A program made the position numbers and the translations under genes. Source: Nephrocerus scutellatus (Eukaryota > Arthropoda > Insecta > Diptera > Pipunculidae). Taken from it: 64,000 nt of DNA. Positions within the stretch are counted from its first letter, which is position 1, and each line of letters starts with the position of its first letter. Positions 1 to 10,286 of the stretch are shown piece by piece. Below the pieces are notes generated by a model, which was given only the letters and a program-made list of their open reading frames with translations, did not search any database and was not told where the DNA came from. Where the stretch lies: contig OX352763.1 in NCBI GenBank assembly GCA_947095585.1, forward strand, positions 104,015,908-104,079,907, given 5' to 3'.

Positions 1-27
1 AAGAAAAAATCGGCATTAATGATTTAC

Positions 28-742
28 TTAATGCCCCGCATCTCCACCATTTTCATCTCTTGTTTTGAAAGACGGTAGACGATCTTTAGTCTTTTTTGTG
101 TAACATTGTTCGAGACTATGTCCCGATTTCGAACAATATGTACATGTAACTTTTGACGATGTTGATTTTTGTAAACAAGATGGATAGTAAGAATGTGAGG
201 AAGAACTTTTTTCTTCCTGTACTGCTGCTTCGACAGCTTCTGTGAAAGTATCAAACCTTGATGCTTTAATAATCAAACCTTTTTTCGGAAGAAGCCCCTT
301 TTAGAAACTCCTTAACACGGTTTTACCATTTATACTTTGTATTCATGCTGAACTAGCAATACCTTCACTAGCTATACATGCGTCGTTGAGATTAGCTAAT
401 GTTCGTTCAACTCTATTAGCAAGGAGACGAACTGATTCTGTAGGTTTTTGTTTTATTTGTATTAAGTCCATTTGTAATTGGGTAAGAGATTTTGTTTCCA
501 AAAATTGGTTTTGCAATTTGGCTTTTATCTCTTCCCAAGTTCCAAATTCATTGTATTTGATAATGTTGTACGCGGGAACAGATAACTTAGTTTTTACTAT
601 TGTGAGGAGAACTGGTAATTCAGTAGGAGACGTTTTTCTACTATAAGATCACAAGCGTTTACGAATTTGTGTAGTAATGAACAAGTTCCATCGAATTCTG
701 GGATGAGTTTGAATGCGAAAGATCTATCTAGTTTAGGTGCCA
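28..742 (-). pseudogene. Ty3/gypsy-type gag remnant
   Basis: Read on the minus strand, an ATG at 742 opens a frame beginning MAPKLDRSFAFKLIPEFDGT, the usual opening of a gypsy-class capsid gag. It stops near 610. Shifted frames then give WEEIKAKLQNQFLETKSLTQ and a segment like ESVRLLANRVERTLANLND, typical of the capsid C-terminal half. Two stops lie near 300-350. The last 82 codons (28-276) are open and end with a CCHC zinc knuckle, CTYCSKSGHSLEQC, which in this family binds RNA. Pol would lie beyond position 1, outside the window. The frameshift and stops mean it is not functional. The family call rests on domain order and motifs read by eye. Confidence 0.7.
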
Positions 743-929
743 TTATTGGAAGAGCTAAACTTTAATGTTGTGAGGATTCTGAGGAAGATAAGTCACGAAG
801 AGTACCAGAGTCGGAGTCAATGTCAACTGAATCTATTTATTTATTGTTGTTGTTGTTGTTGTTTTGTCGACTCACTGAAGTATTCCCTTCTGCTAGGTGA
901 AACTGACAATCTTGCTAGAGCGTCGTCTT

Positions 930-1260
930 AGCTGCGTCTGCAGTTAATTTAATGCCGGACCTTTCCAATCCCATAATCATAGGCTTATAAACATCAGGCA
1001 GTCCCGCAAGCATTAATGTACCCAACCACTCGTCATTTCACCAAACTTTATTTCACGAAGTCGATGTGCTGTTAAGATTATCTCGTTCACGTATTTTTCC
1101 ATGGACTCGCATTCACTCAATTTGATTGTAATTAGTTAACGAAGTAGGCCAACCTTCCGTGTCAATCCCGAGTCGTCGAATACTTCGATCAATTTATCCC
1201 ATTCGCTATTCGGCCTATTCGCTTTTACAGGCAATACCCACATCTGAAACCAATTTTTAT
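930..1260 (-). pseudogene. Ty1/copia gag (UBN2-type) fragment
   Basis: The minus-strand frame reads NSEWDKLIEVFDDSGLTRKV, then after one stop LITIKLSECESMEKYVNEII and LTAHRLREIKFGEM. This is the conserved gag core of copia elements (UBN2/DUF4219-like), with the WDKL, GL-R-GLL and SM--YV-EI landmarks in order. At least three in-frame stops interrupt it and no start is preserved. It lies just upstream of the gypsy gag on the same strand but belongs to a different superfamily, so two LTR elements were juxtaposed or nested here. Confidence 0.7.
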
Positions 1261-1269
1261 GTTTTACTC

Positions 1270-2100
1270 GTATCTTCAAGGAGGATAAGAGGTTCTACAA
1301 TTGTAATGGGTCTTTCCTGTATTTAACGAATTGGTTTTGTCCAACGGAATAAAACAAATATATAAAGTTAGTATGGGTTTTATTAATTTTCTAAGTTTAT
1401 TATTTACTTATTATTTAAGTCACTTGTTAACAAAATTTAAATTAGTATTTGGTTTACTATTATTATGGTTTAAGACAAGATTTGGTAATTATACGATTTA
1501 GTAAACTTTACTATGAGTTTGCACAAGATTTAGTAGTTACAAGATTTATTGATATCTTAGTATGATTTAGCATAAGATTTAGTAAGTATAAAATTTAATA
1601 CCATGTTTTATATGGGTTTTATAAAAAGTTAAATGTTTTTTTTTTCTAAGTATAGGTGGTCTAATTATAACCATTAAGTAGTATGAACATAAAAAAAAAA
1701 GTAAGTATGAGTTTTATTAAAAGTTTTAATGTTTTTTTTTTTCTAGTATAGTATAGGTGGTCTAATTATTACCATTAGTAGTATAAACATAAAAAAAGTA
1801 AGTATGGGTGCGGCTCTCCTTTAATTACCGGCTAGCTTAAAATTTACCAACATAAAGAAAAAAAAACGAGTGAGAGAGAAAACAACTAAGTACTTAAATT
1901 TTTTTTCTTTGCTAATCCTCCTCCTCGACAGCACTGACGACGACGAAGATTCTGTAACAAATTTTTATATTAATTCGAAATTTTTTTGGTAATTATCCGC
2001 GCAAAAAAAAGAAAAGAGAAAATAATAAAAAAAATTCCCCCTCCCCTAGCGTTATGTGCAACCTTTTTCCCTCTTTCTTTCCTATATTTCCCTCCTGAAT
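1270..2100. repeat. AT-rich stretch with a tandem duplication
   Basis: No gene is seen. From about 1615 to 1815 a unit of roughly 110 bases occurs twice. Each copy contains ataggtggtctaattat followed by accatta-gtagtat and a run of A before gtaagtatg. The copies differ mainly in homopolymer length. The rest is T- and A-rich, with a pyrimidine-rich stretch at 1905-1930. Confidence 0.6.
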
Positions 2101-2107
2101 AATGGTA

Positions 2108-3368
2108 AGGACCGAAGCCGGTGGTGGAAAGTTATCGACTAACAAGATTGAATACGAGTCAAGCCGAATCAACTGCTGACGCCAAAAGGTACTGTACCAC
2201 AATCGTGGATTGGCAACGGAAATTGTCTCACTTTTTTTATATGGTGTGGCCATTTTTCTTTTTATGCACATGGATGTTTAAGCGCTTCATGAAGGTAATG
2301 TACACTATTCGGTTTTTCGATTGAGTAACAATTTTTTATTTCCGAATAATTGTACGCACAAGTGGACATATTTTTCCGACGTACACTGTGCCAAACTATT
2401 TTCATACAAAATAAATTTTATAGTCGAATCTAGTAATAATAAAAAAGTGGTCATTCTTTTCGGCGCGCACTGTTCCTATTGCCATTGCCTTTCTATTCGC
2501 CTCATGAAGTTATTGAAATTCTTGATTTTTTTTACACAGGTCGAATTGAATCTTTAATAATTTTTTAGAATTTTAAAATGTCGAACTCATGCAACACACG
2601 GATTTTAATTTTGAGTCCGGTTAATTGCCGAATAGTATGAATCGATTTTTTTTGTAATGATTTTAAATTTTTCTAACACAGGCGGCCATTTTATATGAAG
2701 GCCGAGTACCGAACTGCACAACGAATAAAGATATCGACCGAGGCCGGTGGTGGAAGTTATCGACTCTAGATTGAATACGAGTCAAGCCGAATCAACTGCT
2801 GACGCCAATAGATACTGTACCACAATCGTGGGCTTTTTTATATGGTGTGGCCATTTTTCTTTTTATGCACAAGGATGTTTAAGCGCTTCATGAAGGTAAT
2901 GTACACTATTCGGTTTTTCGATTGAGTAACAATTTTTTATTTCCGAATAATTGTAAGCACAAGTGGACATATTTTTCCGACGTAAACTGTGCCAAACTAT
3001 TTTCATACAAAAGAAATTTTATAATCGAATCTAGTAATAATAAAAAAGTGGCCATTCTTTTCGACACGCACTGTTCCTATTACTAATGCCTTTCTATTCG
3101 CCTCATGAAGTTATTGAAATTCTTGATTTTTTTACACAGGCCGAATTGAATCTTTAATAATTTCTGGAATTTTAAAATGTCGAACTCATGCAACACACGG
3201 ATTTTAATTTTGAGTCCGGTTAATCGCCGAATAGTATGAATCGATTTTTTTGTAATGATTTTAAATTTTTCTAACACAGGCGGCCATTTTATATGAAGGC
3301 CGAGTACCGAACTGCACAACGAATAAAGTTATCGACCGAGGCCGGTGGTGGAAAGTTATCGACTACCC
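2108..3368. repeat. Two tandem copies of a ~615-base unit plus a partial third
   Basis: The phrase gccggtggtggaaagttatc recurs near 2117, 2741 (one base shorter) and 3341. Between these marks the sequence repeats closely, with gaatacgagtcaagccgaat, the ttatatggtgtggccatttt segment and the aggcggccattttatatgaa segment present in both. The third occurrence continues into unrelated sequence after about 3365. Unit 2 is shorter than unit 1 by small deletions. No coding capacity is shared between the units, so this looks like a non-coding local duplication, possibly derived from a transposon end. Confidence 0.8.
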
Positions 3369-3540
3369 ATCTTCGTTCGCCCTTTTCTTTACTCGGCCAC
3401 CGGTTGTTGGTTGAACCGAGCCTTTGAGAGTATGCGTGTGACTTGGCATCATGTATGCTGGCTGAAACAGCCTCTTCGGTTGGTCCTAAACCGGTCGAGG
3501 TGAAAGAGGATAGCGCGCAGTTAGAACGCATATTGACCAT

Positions 3541-4080
3541 ACTCTTATGCCTTTACGACAATAAATCGCATGTTTTTGCGGCAAAATTCCCACACTGGAA
3601 TTCGTGCTAACAAACGGTTTGCAAGGAAGAGTCTGCAGCATGTGCACATCGCATGATTTTGCGGTATAGTTCCTGCATTGGAATATTTGGTGACAAAAGG
3701 TTTGTCATCACCGAATGTATGCATTTCGTATGTTATTTCAAACAAATTTATTAGCGTATTATTTTTTTGTGGCCAGTGCCGCAAACAGACTGTTTAATTT
3801 ATTGACTCTTCACTGACTGCCGATACTCTGACTCGGCCCCAATAATGAAACCTCGGCATTGGAGCTTTTACTAGCTAAGCTATTACCAAAGATTCCTATA
3901 TTAAAGCAAACAACATCAAATTCAACACATTCGAGCTTTTAATACTGACCTATCTTAATGAAAGAGGAAATCAAATTCATGTACGCGGTTGTGACCTACA
4001 TTTGAATCATATTGCAGCGCGGTTGCGCAATATGTAAGTTGGTGTGAATGAATAGAAAAATATGACATCAGCATAAAGCG
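3541..4080. other. Non-coding stretch with a short direct repeat
   Basis: No gene is recognised. Segments at 3565-3602 and 3648-3685 are diverged direct copies, both starting atcgcatg and containing ttttgcgg and ttggaat or ctggaat. The remainder shows nothing further. Confidence 0.4.
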
Positions 4081-4086
4081 GCGTAC

Positions 4087-4151
4087 GACACAGCGCATAT
4101 GGCGTCAGTACAACGAGTCGCTCGTTCGTACTGAGGAGCATACGCTGTGTC
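4087..4151. repeat. Perfectly centred hairpin-forming inverted repeat
   Basis: The arms start gacacagcg and end cgctgtgtc, and the inner part pairs gtcagtac with gtactgag around a short centre at aacgagtcgctcgtt. With some mismatches the whole 65 bases can fold on itself. No flanking gene explains it. Confidence 0.65.
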
Positions 4152-4424
4152 AAGCATTTATGGTGTGTTTTTATGGGTTTCGTTTAATTGTTCAATCGTT
4201 TTGGGGGTTTATTGCTCTGGTATTGAGCAATAGCGGACATTGCATTTAGTACTAAACTAATAATGAATTCAAGATTGCAACAATGTTGCAAAAAAGTTGT
4301 TGATTTTGGATTGGGAAATAGCGGATATTGGTTCAACGAAATTAAATTATAGCTGTACTCATTTATGGGCTAATGAATTACTGATTGCAACATAGTTGCA
4401 ATGCTGCTACCACGTATAGGGTAA

Positions 4425-4563
4425 GTACGTTGTGAAGTGGTCCCTTTACAACAGTGGCCCAAGAGCTTTGACTTGTTCCTTGGGCAATGTCTGGTTTCTC
4501 GCTCAACAATTGGAAAAGCCTTTCGTATTGTGCCTTATTAGTTGTTTTTGTCAAAGCACTAAT
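4425..4563 (-). pseudogene. Possible Myb/SANT-like (zeste-type) DNA-binding fragment
   Basis: The minus-strand frame reads LTKTTNKAQYERLFQLLSEK then PDIAQG. This resembles the N-terminal helix of the Myb/SANT-like (regulatory protein zeste-like) domain found in insect proteins and in PIF/Harbinger accessory proteins. After PDIAQG the match fades within about 15 residues and no full three-helix domain follows. There is no convincing start, and a stop lies directly upstream. It may be a decayed transposon gene. The assignment is from a short motif only. Confidence 0.35.
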
Positions 4564-4729
4564 AAGTCACTGTTTTATCGCTTTTCTGTCCACAAGCGAT
4601 GTTCAAAAGAAATATCCAGATGCATCCCGCCCATCCTCCAACCTAACCGCAAAACTCGAGCTTAGGGGTCTACCATTAGACATATCTTCGAAGATTCCTT
4701 TTCAATCCGCTAAATAATAATGTGGTTTT

Positions 4730-6715
4730 CACACGAACAAAACAATTTCTCTGCTAAACTGCTCATGCACAATGCAAAACTACTGTGGGAATGTGTTTTT
4801 TCGCTTAGACTGTAGTAAATAATAATATTATTTTCTAGTAGATAACACACTAGTGAGGATAATGCCTACTTTCGAGGGTAGGTTATAGCGTAGGAAACAG
4901 TAAGTTTCCTCTATGGTCGTGTGAAAAAACATTTGGTTGTTTATAACCCTAAAAAAAAAAAGGAAAAAAATGATAATGGACGACGAAAATAAGAACAATT
5001 TCTTACAAAATCTTGTTCTGCTATATTTTCTGTAAGAACATGGTTTTTATCATCATATACTTAGTTACTAATAATTCTCACAAATAAACATTTGCAACAA
5101 ATTGCAAATTGCAAATCTGTCACACCTCTTTTATAAAATATTTTCTTATCTTGATTACAAAGGAACTTTAAAAAATGTATATTAAAGTATATTTTAGTAT
5201 TTATTGTGTAGCAATTGTTAAATTATTTTTTCAATTGAAAAAGGGGTGTCACAGCTTACCCGCATTTATTTTAGAACTTCTTTTCCTCGTTTTGTATTTT
5301 ATTGTATTTGACTTTATAATGGATATGTTCTTGTGCCTGGGAAATCCACATATTCACTAGTAATGTTATAAACAAACAAAATTCCCTTACCAATTTGTTT
5401 TCCTTATTTTAAATGTAAGACTATTTCCTTAAATACGACGTGTTAATTATTTGTTAATTTATTATATTAAAAAAAATTAAGAGATAAAACTAAATCAACT
5501 TGAACGTAAGCCGTAAAAACCTATCAATTGGGTCACAAGAAAGGCCTTCGTTATTGTTTAAACTGCTTCTTATTTAAAAGTCAAATTGTAAGATTGGGAA
5601 AAAAATAAAGTCTAGGATTAAAAAAAAAAAAGAAGAAGAGAAAAACAATAAATTTTTGTTGAAAAATAAAATAAAAATAAAAAATATGTATTTTAAAAAA
5701 TTATAAAAAATTTAAAATATGTATGTACAAAAAATAAATATAAATACGTATGCACTAAATAAAAAAAAATAAAAATTAAAAATAAAAAAATAATCTGATA
5801 ATAATTATATTGAAATAATTTTCATTATATAAATGTATATATATTGAAAATAAATTGTTATATGAATAAATAATATTGGGTCTTTAAAACTCAAGATTTA
5901 AGAATAGAGTATATTTCTGTGTTTACTGGTTTCTAACCATATTGCATTAGATCTTTAGTTTATACATTTTTATGTATAATTATATTCCCAAGTTAAATAT
6001 TAATGAACACTTAAAAATAGAAAATTATACATAACGCTAAATATTTCATATACTCGAGTGTACGTTTGCGAACAGAATACAAATTGTTATTTAGTACTTA
6101 ATGTTTCAAGAGAAAGGTTATCTCCAAGATATAGTGTTTGTTACAATTTTATTTTTTATATATATATAATAGTAATAACAGTAAAAATACGTAATATTTT
6201 TTGTTTGTAAACGTGCAAACTGTAATATAAGTAAAAGTTTGGAATTGTTATTATCATTTTATATTTTACTTTGTAATGTGTATTAATATTTATAAAAAAA
6301 ATTGGCCAAAATTTTGTAAAAATTGATTGAAACACGAAGTTCAGAAAAATGGAATTTAAAGTTGATATGAAAAGAATGAAGAAGAAAGAATATAGATTTT
6401 TAAAAACGAAGATTGGTTTAATTTCTATAAATTTATTGTTTTACGACGGTATTAAGCTAAAATAAATTTTTATCTTAACAAATACATTGACAGATGGACA
6501 CTTAAACTGTATCCAACGTTAAAAAAAAATATTTTTAAAAATGCTTAGTCTCGGGTCGTTTTTTCGATCCAGAAAGGGAACATGAAAGGTCATCCATAAA
6601 ATGCTACTTCTGGCAATAACTTGTGTCTCCTCGCAGTTACTTTAGATATTTCTTGTGAGTAGCTTCTAATTTGCGGCACAAATATGCAAGTATATAAATT
6701 CTCTTCTTGAATAAG
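4730..6715. other. Strongly AT-rich DNA without a recognisable gene
   Basis: The stretch is dominated by A and T runs (for example 5620-5790 and 6140-6320). The only open frame of any length (5175-5360, plus) is hydrophobic and AT-driven, with no motif I recognise. Nothing else is supported. Confidence 0.6.
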
Positions 6716-7315
6716 AATAAGAACTAACTGAATTGGCTAGCGTTGCCCGTGGCTCCCTAACCAACCCATCGAACCCTATCACTACCTACCTTTACACGCC
6801 TTCTCCGCACCCCGCCTCCCATCATTATCACTGATCATCACCGTCGATCAACAACCCCTCCCCACCACCACCACCAAAAACATCAAACACCCTCCCCCTA
6901 GTATTATCATCTATCGGACAAAAAGGAAATCATTCAGAAACACTTCTCACGACCCATTAAACATATATATAAAATTTTACCATTATAGGTGCAGTAGTTC
7001 TTTAGTTTATCGGGTAGGTACAAACCAGTTTCAACAGGCGTTACCCAGCTGCCCCTCTCACCCTACTGCTCCAACCAAACTGGCTACCACCCAACTGACC
7101 ACCCCACCGATCCCTTCCCAACCCTTGCTACGAACTCTGAGTGGCCCTTTCCCAACCTACCCGCCTCTGATCCAAAAATTATAGCCTATAACCTCCGGAG
7201 CAACAACCCTGTGCAATGGTGAAAAGCTGATCAGAATCGGTCCGGTAGTTTCCAAGATTAGCTTAACCAGTGGAAATTACAAACATACCTCTTTATATAA
7301 TAGTATAGATAGTAA
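6716..7315 (+). mobile_element. Probable 3' end of a non-LTR (RTE-like) element
   Basis: A C-rich, gene-free stretch ends with gatcagaatcggtccggtag, then an acctctttatataat tail and a short tatagatag repeat. Many insect RTE-type LINEs end in this kind of phrase followed by a short AT microsatellite. No reverse transcriptase is attached, so it would be a 5'-truncated copy. The call rests on the tail alone. Confidence 0.4.
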
Positions 7316-7744
7316 ATAACACGACCTGATAACACTCGTTCACAATTCATGTCAAATCTGAAATGTATCGCCTACTTTTGTACTTTATATAAATTGTAAA
7401 AACCAAGTCGCATTCCTTTTATCACCTACTCACAACTACTTTTATTGTACTTTGGAAATATTTATTTTCACCATATAACTCTTAGTGAAACATTGCAATA
7501 TTGTGTGAAGGTGTAAACAAGTTTAAGGTATTTGACACTCAGAAATTCTGGTAGTTTAAAATAAATGGCGTACAAATTCGTTTACAGATGTCAGCGAGGT
7601 TTTTAAAGTAAAGATAGGTGTTTTTCAGTAGTAATGAGTCCTCAAATTATCGCACCTTATATTTTGACGCCTAACTAAAAAAGCAGTGAGTGTAACACTT
7701 ACACGCTGTGTAAGTGAAACTTCTTGATGTTGTGGGCCAAAACC

Positions 7745-8312
7745 CCCTTAACAGACCCATAAAAAACTCCAAATGATCATCAAAAGACTCCAAAAACCCA
7801 AAAAAGACGCTTAAAAGACTTAAAAATCTCCTCCACAAAAGACCCTCAAAAGATGCCTAAAAACTCCAAAAAGACGCGTAAACAACTTTCCAAAGACCCC
7901 TCAAAAGACCCCTAAAATACCATTAAAAGATTTCCAAAAGACCCTCAAAAGACTTTCCAAAGACCCCCAAGAGACCCTCAAAAGACCCCTAAATACCATT
8001 AAAAGATTTCCAAAAGACGCCCAGAAGACCCCAATAGATCATGCAAAGGCTCCTCAAAAGACACCCAAAGGGCCATACCGAATTTCATACAAATCGGTCG
8101 ACAATCAACAGACCCATAAAAACACAAAAAGTTCATCAAAAGACCCCCAAAATAATCATAAAAAGGCCCACAAAAGTCTCTCCAAAAAACCACTGAAAGA
8201 CGCTCAGAAGACATCAAAAATCTCCCAAAAATCCCCGAAAAGACCACAAAAAGAACCTGCATTTAAAAAAACTCCAAAAGACGCTTAAAATACCATCAAA
8301 AGACCTCCAAAA
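7745..8312. repeat. Degenerate CAAAAGACC(C) array
   Basis: About 570 bases are built from a roughly 10-11 base motif, caaaagaccc and close variants such as ccaaaagactc and caaagacccc. It occurs dozens of times, with occasional larger sub-units (ataccattaaaagatttcca occurs twice). A minus-strand open frame at 7999-8262 is a by-product of the repeat. There is one interruption at about 8075-8130, where a LINE-like atttcatacaaatcggtcg phrase occurs. Confidence 0.75.
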
Positions 8313-8315
8313 GTC

Positions 8316-8795
8316 TTTCCATAGAAAGAAATCTTATAGTCGCATCTTTATCCTACATACCAAATTTCATACAAATCAGTTGAGAAGATGATTAGTTCCC
8401 GAAATTCCATTCCCTATTGACTGCATCCCAGAATTTCCATAAGAAAAAAGCTTATAGTCGCATCTTAGTCCTACATTCCGAGTTTCATACGAATCACTTG
8501 AGAAATGGCTTAGTTTCCCAAAATTTCAGACCTTAATGACTATATCCCAGAATTTCCAAAGAAACAGGTCTTATAGTCGCATGTTAGTCCTACATACCGA
8601 ATTTCATAGCTTAGTTCCTAAAATTCCAGGCCCTAATGACGATATCTCAGAATTTCCATAGGAACAAATCTTATAGTCGTATCTTTGTCATACATACCGA
8701 ATTTCATACAAATCGGTTGAAAAGTTGCTTAGTTTCAGAAATTCTATTCCCTAATGACCTTATCCCAGAATTTTCATACGTCACTTGAGAAACGA
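8316..8795. repeat. ~119-base minisatellite, four units
   Basis: The phrase cttatagtcg begins units at about 8333, 8451, 8570 and 8670. Each continues through a cctacataccgaatttcata segment, an agttgcttagtt-like segment and cccagaatttcca. Unit 3 has lost about 20 bases. The phrase catacaaatcggttga also occurs in LINE tails, so the array may have grown from a transposon end. Confidence 0.75.
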
Positions 8796-9072
8796 CTTAG
8801 TTACAAAAATTAAAAAAATTGAACACAAAATCGCAACTCACAAACATAGGCATAATTGTTACTATCGTGCTAGAGTTTCTCCTCAACGGCGACAAAGTAG
8901 TTTCACTTATGCAAAATGTCACATAAAAATCAGTGCTGCAAATTTTGCCAACAATTTTTGTTGATATTTTTTGCTTTGCGATTTGATTGCCATTTGACAG
9001 TTGTTAGTTTTGGCTCTGAAAACAGAAAACTAATAACAACACACCGAAAAAAGGATAACAAAAATTGTCGTG

Positions 9073-9951
9073 TTTTTAAAAAAAAAATCTGGTGCAGATT
9101 GATTTTTTGGCTGTCAATTTTATTCCAAAAAACCAATCTACGGTAGATCCAATTTCAAACAGATCATGATATTTTGGGAGATTTACCCCTCCTTTCACTA
9201 ACTGCAACAACAACACATGCAACAAAACAATAGCTGTATTTTATTTGCCGAGGAATAAGGAATTACAACAAAAGCCGTATTTTATTTGCCAAGGAACAAC
9301 AACAATTGCACTGTCGAATTCCTTCTTAGGAATTGTGAAAACCTGCTGTTTGGCTGGTTTTGGCTGGTTTTGACATTCGAATTCCGAACTCGCTCGGCAT
9401 ATAAAATGCAGCTAAAATTGCACTATCTTATTCCTTCTTTGGAATAAGAAAACCTGGTGTTTTGCTGTTTTGTCATTCTAATTCCTTATTCCTCGGCAAA
9501 TAAAATACGCCTAATGTAAACAAAAGATTCTCAGCTTTCGTGTTCGTTTTTTCGAGAAAAAATGGGCACAAAATTTCATTCCATTCAGAATAGAATGATA
9601 TTTACCAAAGTAAGACGGCTATTGTTTTGTTGCACGTGAGCGTAATGCGTAATTCTGAAACGTAATTTTTTGTTTTGTTCTTCCATTTCACAAAATATAT
9701 TTATGTTTGCAAGAAAAAAGGATAAATACGGAAAAGCCACTGCTTTCGATGAACAGAAATCAAATGACATATAGCGCCACGTGACAAGCAAAGTTGTTGG
9801 TGTTAGTAAAAAGAGGAGTAAATCTCTAAAATATCAAGATCTGTTAGATTGGAATTTCGATATACCGTAGATTTGTGTTTTTTTTTTTTTAGAGAAAACG
9901 AACAACTTGACAGCCAAAAAATCAATCTGCGCAAGATTTAAAAAAAAAAAA
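9073..9951. mobile_element. Long-inverted-repeat (MITE/foldback-like) element
   Basis: The left arm at about 9073-9213 is the inverse of 9793-9951. For example gattgattttttggctgtca on the left matches tgacagccaaaaaatcaatc on the right, and the pairing continues to actaac-caacaac. A further inner stretch, 9219-9234, pairs with 9617-9635 (ggctattgttttgttgca). Bases 9636-9792 are an insertion in the right arm. There is no transposase inside, so the element is non-autonomous. A second inverted-repeat element is nested within it. No clear target duplication was found. Confidence 0.7.
9233..9511. mobile_element. Nested MITE with doubled terminal repeats
   Basis: The termini are inverse copies: gtattttatttgccgaggaa at the left and ttcctcggcaaataaaatac at the right. 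Each end is partly repeated just inside: a second gtattttatttgcc at about 9275 and a second cggcatataaaatg at about 9400. It is 279 bases long with no coding capacity, and lies wholly inside the longer inverted-repeat element. Confidence 0.7.
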
Positions 9952-9991
9952 AGACATAAATAAATTTGACTTTACAAAAACGCTCAATGAA

Positions 9992-10281
9992 TTGCTATAT
10001 TGCTTTCAACAAAAAAATAAAAATTACAACAACAAACACATTGGATAGACCAGAATTGGTTTAGCGTTAACCAAAAAAAATTTTTTGGTTAAGAATAATT
10101 TAACCAAATTTTTAGTTATAATTCCCACCACCAGAGTCGACTTTTAAAAATTATATATGGATAAGTTGGCAAACACATGAAACAAAAAATTGACCAAAAT
10201 TTGGTTAGATTTTGTTGTTACTTTCATCAGCCGTTAACCACAAAAAATACCTAACTCATTTTGTTGAAAGCAATATAGCAA
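9992..10281. mobile_element. MITE with 23-base inverted ends and ATGAA target duplication
   Basis: The left end ttgctatattgctttcaaca is the inverse of the right end tgttgaaagcaatatagcaa. The pentamer atgaa stands directly outside both ends (9987-9991 and 10282-10286), which suggests a 5-base target duplication. The 290-base interior has further palindromic ggttaacc/aaccaaa motifs and no gene. Confidence 0.75.
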
Positions 10282-10286
10282 ATGAA

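Noticed and set aside
7999..8262. 87-codon minus-strand ORF
   Set aside because: It lies wholly inside the CAAAAGACC array and its repetitive residues follow from the repeat.
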